DNA from: Chishuiella changwenlii
GTDB taxonomy: Bacteria; Bacteroidota; Bacteroidia; Flavobacteriales; Weeksellaceae
Direction: 5' to 3'
Assembly (NCBI RefSeq): GCF_900142565.1
Contig: NZ_FRBH01000003.1
Coordinates: 62,001-126,000, forward strand
Length of the DNA: 64,000 nt
The position numbers were made by a program, and so were the translations under genes. Below are positions 55,095-63,892 of the stretch, piece by piece; within the stretch, counting starts at the first letter, position 1; the number at the start of each line of letters is the position of its first letter. The notes beneath the pieces were generated by a model. It was not told the origin of the DNA. It ran no database searches and saw only the letters and a list, made by a program, of their open reading frames with translations.

Positions 55095-56141
55095 ATGAGT
55101 ACAGAAGTAAAAGCGTATGGAACAGCATCAGCAGATGCTCCATTACAAGAAATAAAAATAAATCGTAGAGCATTACAAGCACACGATGTAGAGTTTGAAA
55201 TTTTATATTGTGGTATTTGCCATTCAGATTTACATCAAATAAAGAATGATTTTGGAGGAACGCTATTTCCAATAGTTCCTGGGCACGAGATAGTAGGTCG
55301 TGTAACAGCAATTGGCGATCATGTGAAAAATTTCAAAATAGGAGATTTAGCAGCGGTGGGTTGTATTGTAGACAGTTGTGGTAACTGCGAATATTGTGAA
55401 GATGGAATAGAACAGTTTTGCGATGAAGGCGTAACATTCTCATTTAACAGTGAAGATAAAATTTCTGGAGGTCATACATTAGGAGGTTTCTCTAAAACCT
55501 ATGTTTGCCACGAAAAGTATGTCTTAAAAATGCCTCCTTTTAAAGATTTGGCAGCTGCAGCACCTCTACTTTGTGCAGGTATTACAGTTTATTCTCCTTT
55601 AAAACATTGGCAAGCAGGACCAGGAAAAAAAGTTGGAATTTTAGGAATAGGAGGATTAGGACATTTAGCTATAAAAATTGCTAAAGCAATGGGAGCGGAG
55701 GTTGTTGTTTTTACAACATCACCATCTAAAGTAGAAGATGCTAAAAGATTAGGTGCTGATGAAGCTGTTTTGTCTTCGGATGCAGAAACTATGGCAAAAT
55801 ATGCTCGTCAATTACATTTTATTATCGATACTGTTTCTGCTAAACATGATGTAAATGTTTATCTTAATTTATTACGTCACGATGGTACGGTAGTTTTGGT
55901 TGGTTTACCACCAGAACCTTTAGAAGTTGCATCTTTTAATGTTGTAATTGGAAGACGAAGTTTTGCTGGATCTAATATTGGAGGAATTGCAGAAACACAA
56001 GAAATGTTAGACTTTTGTTTTGAACACACTATCACAGCAGAAAGTGAAATAATTTCTATACAAGAAGTAAATCATGCGTTCGAAAGATTAGAAAAAGGAG
56101 ATGTAAAATATCGATTTGTTATCGATATGGCTTCACTTTAA
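55095..56141 (+). CDS. zinc-dependent alcohol dehydrogenase, cinnamyl-alcohol type
   Basis: 348 residues from ATG 55095; an earlier start at 55059 would lie inside the preceding gene. The catalytic zinc site (CGICHSDLH, GHEIVG) and the four-Cys structural zinc lobe (SCGNCEYCEDGIEQFC) are complete. The Rossmann loop GIGGLGHLAIKIAKAMG binds NADP(H). The family (YahK/CAD-like) reduces aldehydes to alcohols. Together with the aldo/keto reductase and SDR this gives a run of carbonyl-reducing enzymes. Confidence 0.92.
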   Translation: MSTEVKAYGTASADAPLQEIKINRRALQAHDVEFEILYCGICHSDLHQIKNDFGGTLFPIVPGHEIVGRVTAIGDHVKNFKIGDLAAVGCIVDSCGNCEYCEDGIEQFCDEGVTFSFNSEDKISGGHTLGGFSKTYVCHEKYVLKMPPFKDLAAAAPLLCAGITVYSPLKHWQAGPGKKVGILGIGGLGHLAIKIAKAMGAEVVVFTTSPSKVEDAKRLGADEAVLSSDAETMAKYARQLHFIIDTVSAKHDVNVYLNLLRHDGTVVLVGLPPEPLEVASFNVVIGRRSFAGSNIGGIAETQEMLDFCFEHTITAESEIISIQEVNHAFERLEKGDVKYRFVIDMASL

Positions 56142-56144
56142 TAA

Positions 56145-56182
56145 AATAAAGGGTTATCTCAAAATTGAGATAACCCTTTATT
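56145..56182. terminator. bidirectional terminator between the dehydrogenase and SDR genes
   Basis: AATAAAGGGTTATCTC and its exact reverse complement form a 16-bp stem with a 6-nt loop between two convergent genes. Confidence 0.85.
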
Positions 56183-56200
56183 ATTTCTTATAGCATATTT

Positions 56201-56968
56201 TTAAGCTCTGAATCCTCCAGAAACTTCTATTCTTTGTGCATTAATCCATTTAGAATCATCAGAACAAAGGAAAGCAACTACACTTCCAATATCATCTGGT
56301 AAACCAACTCTTCCTAATGCTGTTTGAGAAGCGATTAAACTGTTGAAATCTGCATTATCACGAACAACTCCTCCTCCAAAATCTGTTTCAATAGCTCCAG
56401 GAGCAACAGAATTTACTCTAATTTTTCTATTTCCTAATTCTATCGCTTGGTATCTAGATAAAGCATCAATTGCAGCTTTCATAGCTCCATAAGCAGAATA
56501 ACCAGGGAAAGAAAAACGTGCTAAACCAGAAGATGTGTTTACAACGCTACTTCCGTCATTTAATAAAGGCAATAATTTTTGCGTTAAAAAGAAAGGTCCT
56601 TTAAAATGAATATTTGTCATTGCATCTAAAATATCTTCAGTTGTTTCTTCGAAACTTGCATGTAATCCAATTCCTGCATTGTTAACTAATGCATCTAATT
56701 TAGCAGATGAAAAGTTTTTTTCTAATGTATTTTTCACTTCATCTACAAATGCATCAAAACCATCTGTTGTAGAAATATCTAATTTTAATGCAAATGCTTT
56801 TTGACCTAATTTTTCTATTTCAGAAACAACTTCGTCAGCAGCTTCTTTTTTTGATTGATAAGTTAATATAATATCAAATCCTTTTTTTGCTAATTGTAAT
56901 GCAGAATCTTTACCTAGTCCACGGCTTCCTCCTGTTAGTAATACTATTTTACTTAAATTGCTTGTCAT
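56201..56968 (-). CDS. short-chain dehydrogenase/reductase
   Basis: 255 residues from ATG 56968, where the SDR fold begins (KIVLLTGGSRGLGKDSALQL); the longer frame to 57139 overlaps the regulator gene and reads as non-protein. The NAG, Ser (NTSSGLA) and YSAYGAMK (Y-x3-K) features are present. NAD(P)-dependent; substrate not known. It lies 85 bp after the AraC-type regulator on the same strand and may be controlled by it. Confidence 0.9.
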   Translation of the reverse strand: MTSNLSKIVLLTGGSRGLGKDSALQLAKKGFDIILTYQSKKEAADEVVSEIEKLGQKAFALKLDISTTDGFDAFVDEVKNTLEKNFSSAKLDALVNNAGIGLHASFEETTEDILDAMTNIHFKGPFFLTQKLLPLLNDGSSVVNTSSGLARFSFPGYSAYGAMKAAIDALSRYQAIELGNRKIRVNSVAPGAIETDFGGGVVRDNADFNSLIASQTALGRVGLPDDIGSVVAFLCSDDSKWINAQRIEVSGGFRA

Positions 56969-57053
56969 AATTTTTATTGTTTTTTTAGTAATACAAAGGT
57001 GAATATAATCTGACAGGGTGTATTTGTATAAATCAAATTGATATTTGTAAAAA

Positions 57054-57995
57054 TCAAACAATTTGAGATTCTCTGTAATGTAATGGTGATTGTGAATTAT
57101 ATTTTTTGAAAAAATTAGAAAAATGAGAAACCTCTTCAAAGCCTAATGAGAAGGCGATTTCAGAAATATTCCATTTCGTTTGATCTAATAAAATCTTCGC
57201 TTCTTGATAAATTCTATTCCCAATTATTTCTCCTGTTGTTCTTCCTGTTATCTCTTTTAATACTTTATTAAGATGATTAACATGTACGCCAAGCGTTTCT
57301 GCATAATCTGCAGGCGTTTTTAATTGTAAAAGTTGATCTATGTTCTCTATAGGAAATTGTCTTTCTAATAATTCTATAAATAAAGTTGTTGTTCTAGAAG
57401 AAGCAGTCTTATTATTATCTTGAGGTAGAATTGGTTGTAACTTTTGTCCAAAGTGAATCAATTCCATTATATAATTCCTCAATAAATCGTATTTATATTG
57501 ATAGTCAGATTTTATCTCAACATGAATTCTTTTAAAAATAGCTTCAAGCTCTGTAAACTGATCTTGAGAAATTTTATAAATAAAATCACTTTTTGGTGAA
57601 AATACAGGAAGAAAATCTAATTCTAATCCAGTTTTAGAAACAGGTAAAAAATCCTTTGTAAACACACAAAAATGTCCAGATTGATCTCTGTCTAAATTGG
57701 TATAATTATAAGGAATTTTTGGAGAAGCAAAAAGAATAGCAGCATCTTCAATCATAATTGTTTTATCTGCATATTCCACTTTATTGTTACCTTTTATTAA
57801 ACTTATTTTATAATAAGTTCTTCTATCATAAGGCATTTCTGTTTTGTACTTGCACGAACTATGAATTTCAGAGATGTCGAAAACATTTACATGTCCAACA
57901 TCTTTATGAAGATTTTCAGTTAGAAATAGATCAATATCTGGGCATGAATCGCCTAAAATATTTTCATAAAATTCTTTGATGGTAATTGAGCTCAT
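57054..57995 (-). CDS. AraC-family transcriptional regulator
   Basis: 313 residues. A cupin-like N-terminal domain (about 30-150) and a C-terminal AraC DNA-binding domain (KWNISEIAFSLGFEEVSHFSNFFKKY near 275-300). It resembles the regulators found beside SDR and oxidoreductase genes in Bacteroidota. It sits immediately upstream of the SDR gene on the same strand. Confidence 0.88.
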   Translation of the reverse strand: MSSITIKEFYENILGDSCPDIDLFLTENLHKDVGHVNVFDISEIHSSCKYKTEMPYDRRTYYKISLIKGNNKVEYADKTIMIEDAAILFASPKIPYNYTNLDRDQSGHFCVFTKDFLPVSKTGLELDFLPVFSPKSDFIYKISQDQFTELEAIFKRIHVEIKSDYQYKYDLLRNYIMELIHFGQKLQPILPQDNNKTASSRTTTLFIELLERQFPIENIDQLLQLKTPADYAETLGVHVNHLNKVLKEITGRTTGEIIGNRIYQEAKILLDQTKWNISEIAFSLGFEEVSHFSNFFKKYNSQSPLHYRESQIV

Positions 57996-58084
57996 ATTAT
58001 TGTAAAAATCAAATATACGTGTTTTTACTGGTTTTGATGATTATATTACTCATTTTCAGTTTTCTTGAAGAATGATTTTATTTT

Positions 58085-58220
58085 CTAGTCTAAGTTCTCG
58101 ATACAATTTTTCTTTATTTCATTTCGAAAAACCACTCGAACAGACAGAAAATAGTTTTTTGATTATTTCCAATCCGTCATTTCGAGTGAAATTCGTTTAG
58201 AATTTTGTATCGAGAAATAA
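58085..58220. repeat. interspersed intergenic repeat with inverted ends
   Basis: TTCTCGATACAA (58095-58106) faces TTGTATCGAGAA (58206-58217) in inverted orientation, and CACTCGAA/TTCGAGTG lie inside. The same words occur at 2658-2745. This is a mobile-like or structural non-coding repeat family, without an ORF. Confidence 0.65.
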
Positions 58221-58244
58221 GTAAGGATTAATTTATTTTCTAGT

Positions 58245-58277
58245 CTAACCTCTAACCTCTAACCTCTAACCTCTAAC
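58245..58277. repeat. heptanucleotide tandem repeat (CTAACCT)
   Basis: Four full and one partial copy of CTAACCT, directly after the interspersed repeat. Together with the array at 2449 it suggests that such heptamers accompany this repeat family. Confidence 0.85.
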
Positions 58278-58400
58278 AAATTATATTTTGACTATTAAAT
58301 ATTAATTCGATTTTTTAGAAAATATAAACAGTTAAAATTAAATAAAACTCTGTATTAAAGTCTTTTTTCTTCTTACCTTCGTTGAAAGTGATCGCTATTT

Positions 58401-58802
58401 ATGAAATGGATTTATAAAGTGTTTTTGGGAATTTTATTCTTTAGTTTAGGAAGTTGTTTACCTAGTAAAGTTACTTCTGAACCAAAAGGTGAAATGGGAG
58501 AATTGAAAGAGTTTTCGGGTAAATGGTCTGTAAACAATCAATCAGATTATATTATTTTTGAAGATGCAACGCAAAAAATGGTTTTAAAAACATCTTGTGG
58601 AATTATTACAGGAAATTATACAAGAATGAAACAAGCAATAATTTTTAATCAATTAAAACAATTAAATTCGGATTGCGAAATTCCTCAAGAATTAATGAAA
58701 AGCCTTCAAAAAACGGTGTATTTCAAGTTAAATTCATCAAATAGTATTACTTTTTATGATGATACTCATCAAGAAAAAATGAAGTTGAATATTGTAAAAT
58801 AA
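58401..58802 (+). CDS. small lipoprotein
   Basis: 133 residues with a lipobox, LGSC at residues about 16-19, after a hydrophobic signal. The mature part is beta-rich (GKWSVNNQSDYIIFEDATQK) and recalls META/lipocalin-like folds, but no family is certain. It should be membrane-anchored. A hairpin and T-run follow at 58821. Confidence 0.65.
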   Translation: MKWIYKVFLGILFFSLGSCLPSKVTSEPKGEMGELKEFSGKWSVNNQSDYIIFEDATQKMVLKTSCGIITGNYTRMKQAIIFNQLKQLNSDCEIPQELMKSLQKTVYFKLNSSNSITFYDDTHQEKMKLNIVK

Positions 58803-58820
58803 ATGATTATTTAAAATTTA

Positions 58821-58842
58821 TTATGCTTAGCATAATTTTTTA
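58821..58842 (+). terminator. short terminator after the lipoprotein gene
   Basis: TTATGC-TTA-GCATAA followed by six T. It lies 7 bp before the likely TTG start of the acyltransferase. Confidence 0.6.
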
Positions 58843-58848
58843 TTAAAT

Positions 58849-59601
58849 TTGTCTAAATTTTTAAAGTTGAAGAAAATTTTAAGTTACCCGTTATCCATTA
58901 TATTTTATTTAGGTTATGGATTAACATTAGTTATAATGCATGTAATACAATGGTTGTGTTACAATATTGGAGGATATAAAGCTCATCACAAGAGTGTAAA
59001 GTTATTGAATAGGATTTTAGTTGATTTAACAAAAATATTTGGAACATCTTATACTTATTCTGGTCGTGAAAATTTAATAAAAGGAGTTCCTTTAATTTTT
59101 GTGAGTAATCACCAAAGTATGTACGATGTTTCTCCAATGGAATATGATTTATCAGAATATCATCCAAAATTTATATCTAAAATAGAATTAGGTTCGGGTA
59201 TACCTAGTGTTTCTTATAATTTACGACATGGAGGTTCAGCTTTAATTGATCGTAAAAATGGGAAACAAGCCATAGAAGAGATTAAGAAATTAGCACTTTA
59301 TATTCAAGAAAATAATTATTCTGCGATTATTTATCCAGAAGGAACTAGAAGTAAAGATGGAAAGCCAAAACCATTTAAAGAAAATGGTTTAAAGGTTTTA
59401 ACAAAATATGCCAAAGACGCTTATATTGTTCCTGTAACAATTAATAATACTTGGCAAATTACGCAAAATGGATCTTTTCCATTGTATGTAGGAGCAAAAG
59501 TAAATTTACATTATCACAAACCTTTAAAAGTAAGTGATTATAAATTTGATGAACTTTTAGCACTTACAGAACAAACTGTAAAGAATAGTATAACCGCATA
59601 A
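58849..59601 (+). CDS. plsC: 1-acyl-sn-glycerol-3-phosphate acyltransferase
   Basis: 250 residues. A hydrophobic N-terminal segment (about 14-36) anchors it to the inner membrane. The catalytic NHQSMYD (NHx4D, near 86-92) and substrate-binding YPEGTRSKDG (near 163-172) are the two core motifs of the PlsC family. It adds the second acyl chain to lysophosphatidate. The only start available is TTG at 58849, in the shadow of a small terminator, so the 5' end may be shorter than given. It lies 9 bp before the desaturase gene, a sensible lipid operon. Confidence 0.85.
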   Translation: MSKFLKLKKILSYPLSIIFYLGYGLTLVIMHVIQWLCYNIGGYKAHHKSVKLLNRILVDLTKIFGTSYTYSGRENLIKGVPLIFVSNHQSMYDVSPMEYDLSEYHPKFISKIELGSGIPSVSYNLRHGGSALIDRKNGKQAIEEIKKLALYIQENNYSAIIYPEGTRSKDGKPKPFKENGLKVLTKYAKDAYIVPVTINNTWQITQNGSFPLYVGAKVNLHYHKPLKVSDYKFDELLALTEQTVKNSITA

Positions 59602-59610
59602 AATATAATT

Positions 59611-60609
59611 ATGTCAATAAAAAATGTTCGTCTGGAAGTCATGCAATTTATCGAAAAAGATATTGATGCTTACATGGAAAAATTCTTAGTTCCAGCCGAT
59701 AAAATTTGGCAACCAACAGACTTTTTACCGAATTCTCAAAATGATTCTTTTTTTGATGAAATAAAAGAATTACAAGAGCTTTCGAAAGATTTACCAGATG
59801 ATTTTTGGATTACATTAATTGGAGATACAATTACTGAAGAAGCTTTACCAACATACGAATCTTGGTTAATGCAAATGGAAGGTGTTGTTGATGAGTCTGG
59901 AGAATATATTGAAAATGGATGGTCTAAATGGATTCGTCATTGGACAGGAGAAGAAAATCGCCACGGAGATGTTTTAAATAAATTTTTATACTTATCTGGA
60001 CGTATTAATATGCGAGAAGTAGAAATTACGACTCAACACTTAATTAGTGATGGTTTTGATATTGGAACAGCTCACGATCCTTATAAAAACTTTGTTTATA
60101 CAAGTTTTCAAGAGTTAGCAACATATGTATCTCATAACAATGTTTCAGCAATTGCTAAACAACATGGTGCTAAAAAATTATCTCGTATGTGTAAGATTAT
60201 TGCAGGAGATGAAATGCGTCACCATTTAGCTTATACAGAGTTTGTTCGTCGTATTTTCGAAACAGATCCATCAGAAATGATGTTGGCTGTTCAACATATG
60301 TTTAAACTAAAAATTGTAATGCCTGCTCATTTCTTACGTGCTTCTGGTGAAGAAAGAGGAACTTTATTTGATTCTTTTTCTGATGCAGCTCAACGTATAG
60401 GTGTTTACACAGCTTTTGATTATATTGATATCATGAGAAAGTTAATTGAGACGTGGGGAATAGATAAAATAGCTGGATTGAATGCAGAAGGAGAGAAGGC
60501 AAGAGATTTTATTATGAAATTACCAGAGAGAATGGATCGTATCTCTCAAAGAATTGTAATTCCGGAAAGTGGACCACAATTTAAATGGTTAATTCCAGCA
60601 ACAAAATAA
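59611..60609 (+). CDS. acyl-ACP desaturase (stearoyl-ACP type)
   Basis: 332-residue soluble ferritin-like di-iron desaturase that introduces a double bond in acyl-ACP. Both iron-binding motifs are seen: EENRHG (ExxH, near 114) and DEMRHH (near 198), with further Glu on helices 1 and 3. It is cytoplasmic and requires ferredoxin. It follows plsC by 9 bp; together they shape membrane lipids. Confidence 0.92.
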   Translation: MSIKNVRLEVMQFIEKDIDAYMEKFLVPADKIWQPTDFLPNSQNDSFFDEIKELQELSKDLPDDFWITLIGDTITEEALPTYESWLMQMEGVVDESGEYIENGWSKWIRHWTGEENRHGDVLNKFLYLSGRINMREVEITTQHLISDGFDIGTAHDPYKNFVYTSFQELATYVSHNNVSAIAKQHGAKKLSRMCKIIAGDEMRHHLAYTEFVRRIFETDPSEMMLAVQHMFKLKIVMPAHFLRASGEERGTLFDSFSDAAQRIGVYTAFDYIDIMRKLIETWGIDKIAGLNAEGEKARDFIMKLPERMDRISQRIVIPESGPQFKWLIPATK

Positions 60610-60627
60610 TCTAATTTAAATCATACT

Positions 60628-60661
60628 AAAAAAGGCAATTCAGTTTCGAATTGCCTTTTTT
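60628..60661 (+). terminator. terminator after the desaturase gene
   Basis: AAAAAAGGCAATTC pairs with GAATTGCCTTTTTT around six bases, 18 bp beyond the stop. Confidence 0.85.
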
Positions 60662-60668
60662 TATTCAC

Positions 60669-60676
60669 TAACTTTA
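60669..60676 (+). promoter_or_regulatory. candidate promoter element of cydAB
   Basis: TAACTTTA differs from TAnnTTTG in one base and lies 29 bp before the cydA start. A TTG stands 15 bp upstream, shorter than the ideal spacer. Confidence 0.35.
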
Positions 60677-60705
60677 ACCTAACAAAGATTCAAAAAAAAA
60701 CTTAT

Positions 60706-62043
60706 ATGGACGATTTTATTGCTGCAAGAAGTCAAATGGCAATGTCCCTCGCATTTCACATCGTTTTCTCGTGTGTAGGAATGGTTATGCCGTTTATGAT
60801 GGCTATTGCTCATTACAAATATCTCAAAACTAAAAAAGAAATATACAAAGGGCTTACCAAGGCTTGGAGTAAAGGTGTGGCTATACTTTTTGCAACAGGT
60901 GCAGTTTCTGGAACAATGCTATCTTTTGAATTAGGTTTACTTTTTCCGAAATTTATGGAACATGCAGGACCAATTTTCGGAATGCCTTTTTCGTTAGAAG
61001 GGACAGCTTTTTTTATAGAAGCCATAGCACTTGGATTTTTTCTTTACGGATGGGATAAATTTAATAAATGGTTTCATTGGATTTGCGGAGTTATTGTTGG
61101 TATTAGTGGTTTAGCTTCTGGTATTTTAGTTGTTGCAGCCAATGCGTGGATGAATTCTCCTTCTGGATTTGATTATATAAATGGTGAATACCTTAATATA
61201 GATCCTATAAAAGCGATGTTAAATGAAGCTTGGTTTTCACAAGCATTGCATATGACAATTGCAGCTTTCTGTGCAACGGGATTTGCTGTTGCTGGTTTAC
61301 ACGCTTATTTAATATTAAAAGGAAAAAATATCAATTTCCATAAAGAAGCATTTAAAATAAGTTCTTTATTGGCAATTGTTGCAGCATTATTAGCACCATT
61401 AAGTGGAGATATTTCTGCAAAAGATGTTGCAAAACGACAACCAATAAAATTGGCTGCAATGGAAGCGCATTTTGAAACAGAAGAAAGTGCTCCTTTTGTT
61501 TTAGGTGGAATTGTAGATCAAGAAAATAAAAAAGTAGATTATGCGATAAAAGTACCAGGTGTTTTAAGTTTTTTAGTGCATTCAGACTTTAATAAAGAAG
61601 TAAAAGGATTGGAAGAATTTCCTGAAGATGAATGGCCACCAGTTCCAATTGTTCATTATGCTTTTCAGACGATGATTTCTTTCGGAATGTTAATGATGGG
61701 TATTGCATTGATTTACTTAATTGCACAATTTCTTAAAAAAGAGTGGAAAAATAAACGTTGGTATTATAAGTTATTTATGATAGCTACGCCATTTGGATAT
61801 ATAGCCTTAGAAGCAGGTTGGACAGTTACTGAAGTTGGTAGACAACCGTGGATTATTTATGGGATTATGCGAACTGTAGATGCTGTAACGCCAATGCCAG
61901 GAATACAATACTCTTTCTATATTTTTACATTTGTATTTATTACTTTGTCTATTATTTTGGTGTTTTTAATGAATCGTCAAATACAGAACGTAGCAAAACT
62001 TTATGATCCAGAAGATCCAAACTTTAACCCTGAAAAACATTAA
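60706..62043 (+). CDS. cydA: cytochrome bd ubiquinol/menaquinol oxidase subunit I
   Basis: 445 residues, about nine membrane helices. Heme ligands and quinol-site features are visible: SLAFHIVFSCVGM at the N-terminus, an Arg/Glu-rich loop, and GRQPWIIYGIMRTVDAVTP near the C-terminus, which is diagnostic. The Q-loop region is short. The complex reduces O2 to water at the inner membrane with high oxygen affinity. It stands 2 bp from cydB. Confidence 0.95.
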   Translation: MDDFIAARSQMAMSLAFHIVFSCVGMVMPFMMAIAHYKYLKTKKEIYKGLTKAWSKGVAILFATGAVSGTMLSFELGLLFPKFMEHAGPIFGMPFSLEGTAFFIEAIALGFFLYGWDKFNKWFHWICGVIVGISGLASGILVVAANAWMNSPSGFDYINGEYLNIDPIKAMLNEAWFSQALHMTIAAFCATGFAVAGLHAYLILKGKNINFHKEAFKISSLLAIVAALLAPLSGDISAKDVAKRQPIKLAAMEAHFETEESAPFVLGGIVDQENKKVDYAIKVPGVLSFLVHSDFNKEVKGLEEFPEDEWPPVPIVHYAFQTMISFGMLMMGIALIYLIAQFLKKEWKNKRWYYKLFMIATPFGYIALEAGWTVTEVGRQPWIIYGIMRTVDAVTPMPGIQYSFYIFTFVFITLSIILVFLMNRQIQNVAKLYDPEDPNFNPEKH

Positions 62044-62045
62044 AT

Positions 62046-63053
62046 ATGATATACGTAGTTACAGCATTTTTGTGGGTTTCCACTTGTTTATATTTAATTT
62101 TGGGTGGAGCAGATTTTGGAGCAGGAATTGTCGAGTTATTTTCAGAGAAAAAGTATAAAAATCAGACGAAGAAAATCATGTATAATTCGATTGGTCCTAT
62201 TTGGGAAGCCAATCATATGTGGTTAATTATTGCTATTGTTATACTTTTTGTAGGCTTTCCTAAAATGTATGCAGATGTTTCCAATTATTTGCACATTCCT
62301 TTGGTTATAATGTTATTAGGGATTATTGCGAGAGGGACATCTTTTACATTCAGAAATTATGATGCAGTTAACGATAAATGGCACAATTTATACGATGTAA
62401 TTTTTACTTATTCTAGTGTTGTTACACCGTTATTTTTGGGAATTATTTCAGGGTCTATAGTTTCTGGAAGTATTGATAATCAGGCAACATCTTTTCAAGA
62501 CGCTTATATTTTCTCTTGGCTAAGTTGGTTTAATGTTTCAGTTGGCTTATTTACAGTCGTAATTTGTTCTTTTTTAGCTTCTGTTTATTCTATTCAATCG
62601 GTAAATAACCAAGAAGATAAAACAAAATTAAGAAAGAGAGCCAAAATTTATACGACCTTAATTTTTGTTGCAGGAGGAATTGTTTTTGCTGTTTCAGTTT
62701 GGAAAAATATCCCATTGTTAGAATGGATTACGAAACAAATTTATGGATACATTGCAGTTTCTTTGGCTACAATTTCTATTATAGCGCTTATCTATTCACT
62801 AAATAAAAAGAAAGATCAGTTAACAAAAGTCTATGCAGGACTTATTGTTGTTATGATTTTATTTGCTGTTTCATATTCCCATTTTCCAAATCTAATTTTA
62901 TTTAAAGATGGAACTAAATTATCCTTATTGAAAGATTTTGGAGCAGAAAGTACCATTAATATGTTGGCTTGGGCATTGCTATTAGGATCAGTTTTTATTC
63001 TTCCATTTTTATTTTACTTAATTTATTCTTTTAATCAGAGACAAAAAATATAG
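62046..63053 (+). CDS. cydB: cytochrome bd oxidase subunit II
   Basis: 335 residues, about eight to nine membrane helices. GGADFGAGIVELF at the N-terminus and GPIWEANHMWLI, which follows, are typical. It stabilises the hemes of CydA. It is translationally close (2 bp) to cydA. There is no CydX or assembly ABC transporter beside it. Confidence 0.95.
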   Translation: MIYVVTAFLWVSTCLYLILGGADFGAGIVELFSEKKYKNQTKKIMYNSIGPIWEANHMWLIIAIVILFVGFPKMYADVSNYLHIPLVIMLLGIIARGTSFTFRNYDAVNDKWHNLYDVIFTYSSVVTPLFLGIISGSIVSGSIDNQATSFQDAYIFSWLSWFNVSVGLFTVVICSFLASVYSIQSVNNQEDKTKLRKRAKIYTTLIFVAGGIVFAVSVWKNIPLLEWITKQIYGYIAVSLATISIIALIYSLNKKKDQLTKVYAGLIVVMILFAVSYSHFPNLILFKDGTKLSLLKDFGAESTINMLAWALLLGSVFILPFLFYLIYSFNQRQKI

Positions 63054-63076
63054 ATTGATATAAACTAAATATAGAG

Positions 63077-63114
63077 GGTTTTTACATTAAAATGATGTAA
63101 AAACCTTTTTTTTT
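63077..63114 (+). terminator. terminator after cydB
   Basis: GGTTTTTACAT pairs with ATGTAAAAACC, followed by nine T. Confidence 0.83.
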
Positions 63115-63241
63115 ATTTAAAAATTGAGTTTGGCATACCGTTTGTTAATATGGTTGAAAATTAAAAAAGAAATATCTACTACCTAATTTTTCTACTACCT
63201 CTTTTCTTTTTTAATTTTTTTTATAATAAAATAAAATATAT

Positions 63242-63283
63242 AAAAATCATGACTTTGTTTAATTAAAACAAGTCATGATTTTT
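63242..63283. terminator. hairpin before the outer-membrane protein gene
   Basis: AAAAATCATGACTT and AAGTCATGATTTTT pair nearly to the loop, with T on both sides. It ends 36 bp before ATG 63319 and may be a second terminator or a leader structure. Confidence 0.6.
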
Positions 63284-63318
63284 TATAAATGAGAAGTACT
63301 AACAACAACCTATATATT

Positions 63319-63813
63319 ATGAAATACTCAAATTTTATTTTTTTCTTGTTAATACCAATTTTTGGTTTTTCACAAGAAGCCCCAAGTTTAACTAAAAACT
63401 TAGAATTAAAAGCTGGAGTTGGTCAATATTTAGCGCATATAAATTACGAACAACCAATATCGAAAAAAGTGATAGTAGATTTCGGAACATCTGTTAATGG
63501 TTATTATTTAACTCTCAGAGATGAAGAAAAAGTAGATTTTGGTTTAACTAGTAATATAAAATATATCTATAATAGAGAAACAAGAGCTAGAAAAAATAAA
63601 AATCTAAAAAATAATGCAGGAAATTATATAAAAGGAGGTGTTACCTATAATATTAATAAAAATATATTTATACCTAATATTATGTGGGGCACTAAAACAA
63701 ATTTAGACGATAATTTTTCTTTTTTTGCAGAAATTGGTTTCGGAGCCAATCATGCATTATTAGTTCCAATGAATTTAGGATTTACTTATAGTATTCCTGT
63801 TTTTAAGAAATAA
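63319..63813 (+). CDS. small outer-membrane beta-barrel-like protein, copy 1
   Basis: 164 residues from ATG 63319; an earlier frame start at 63289 adds 10 polar residues before the signal peptide and is less likely. The signal peptide is about 1-19 (cleavage near GFSQ). Alternating strands such as NLELKAGVGQYLAHINYE and the final FTYSIPVFKK, with Phe near the end, suggest an outer-membrane barrel of about eight strands. Function unknown. A second copy of the gene follows directly. Confidence 0.7.
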   Translation: MKYSNFIFFLLIPIFGFSQEAPSLTKNLELKAGVGQYLAHINYEQPISKKVIVDFGTSVNGYYLTLRDEEKVDFGLTSNIKYIYNRETRARKNKNLKNNAGNYIKGGVTYNINKNIFIPNIMWGTKTNLDDNFSFFAEIGFGANHALLVPMNLGFTYSIPVFKK

Positions 63814-63830
63814 TTTAATAATTACATTAT

Positions 63831-63868
63831 AAATAAGCTAATTTAATTTTGACTTAGCTTATTTTATA
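63831..63868 (+). terminator. terminator between the duplicated genes
   Basis: AAATAAGCTAA pairs with TTAGCTTATTT around a 12-nt loop. Confidence 0.7.
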
Positions 63869-63892
63869 CAACCTAACAACAACCTATATATT

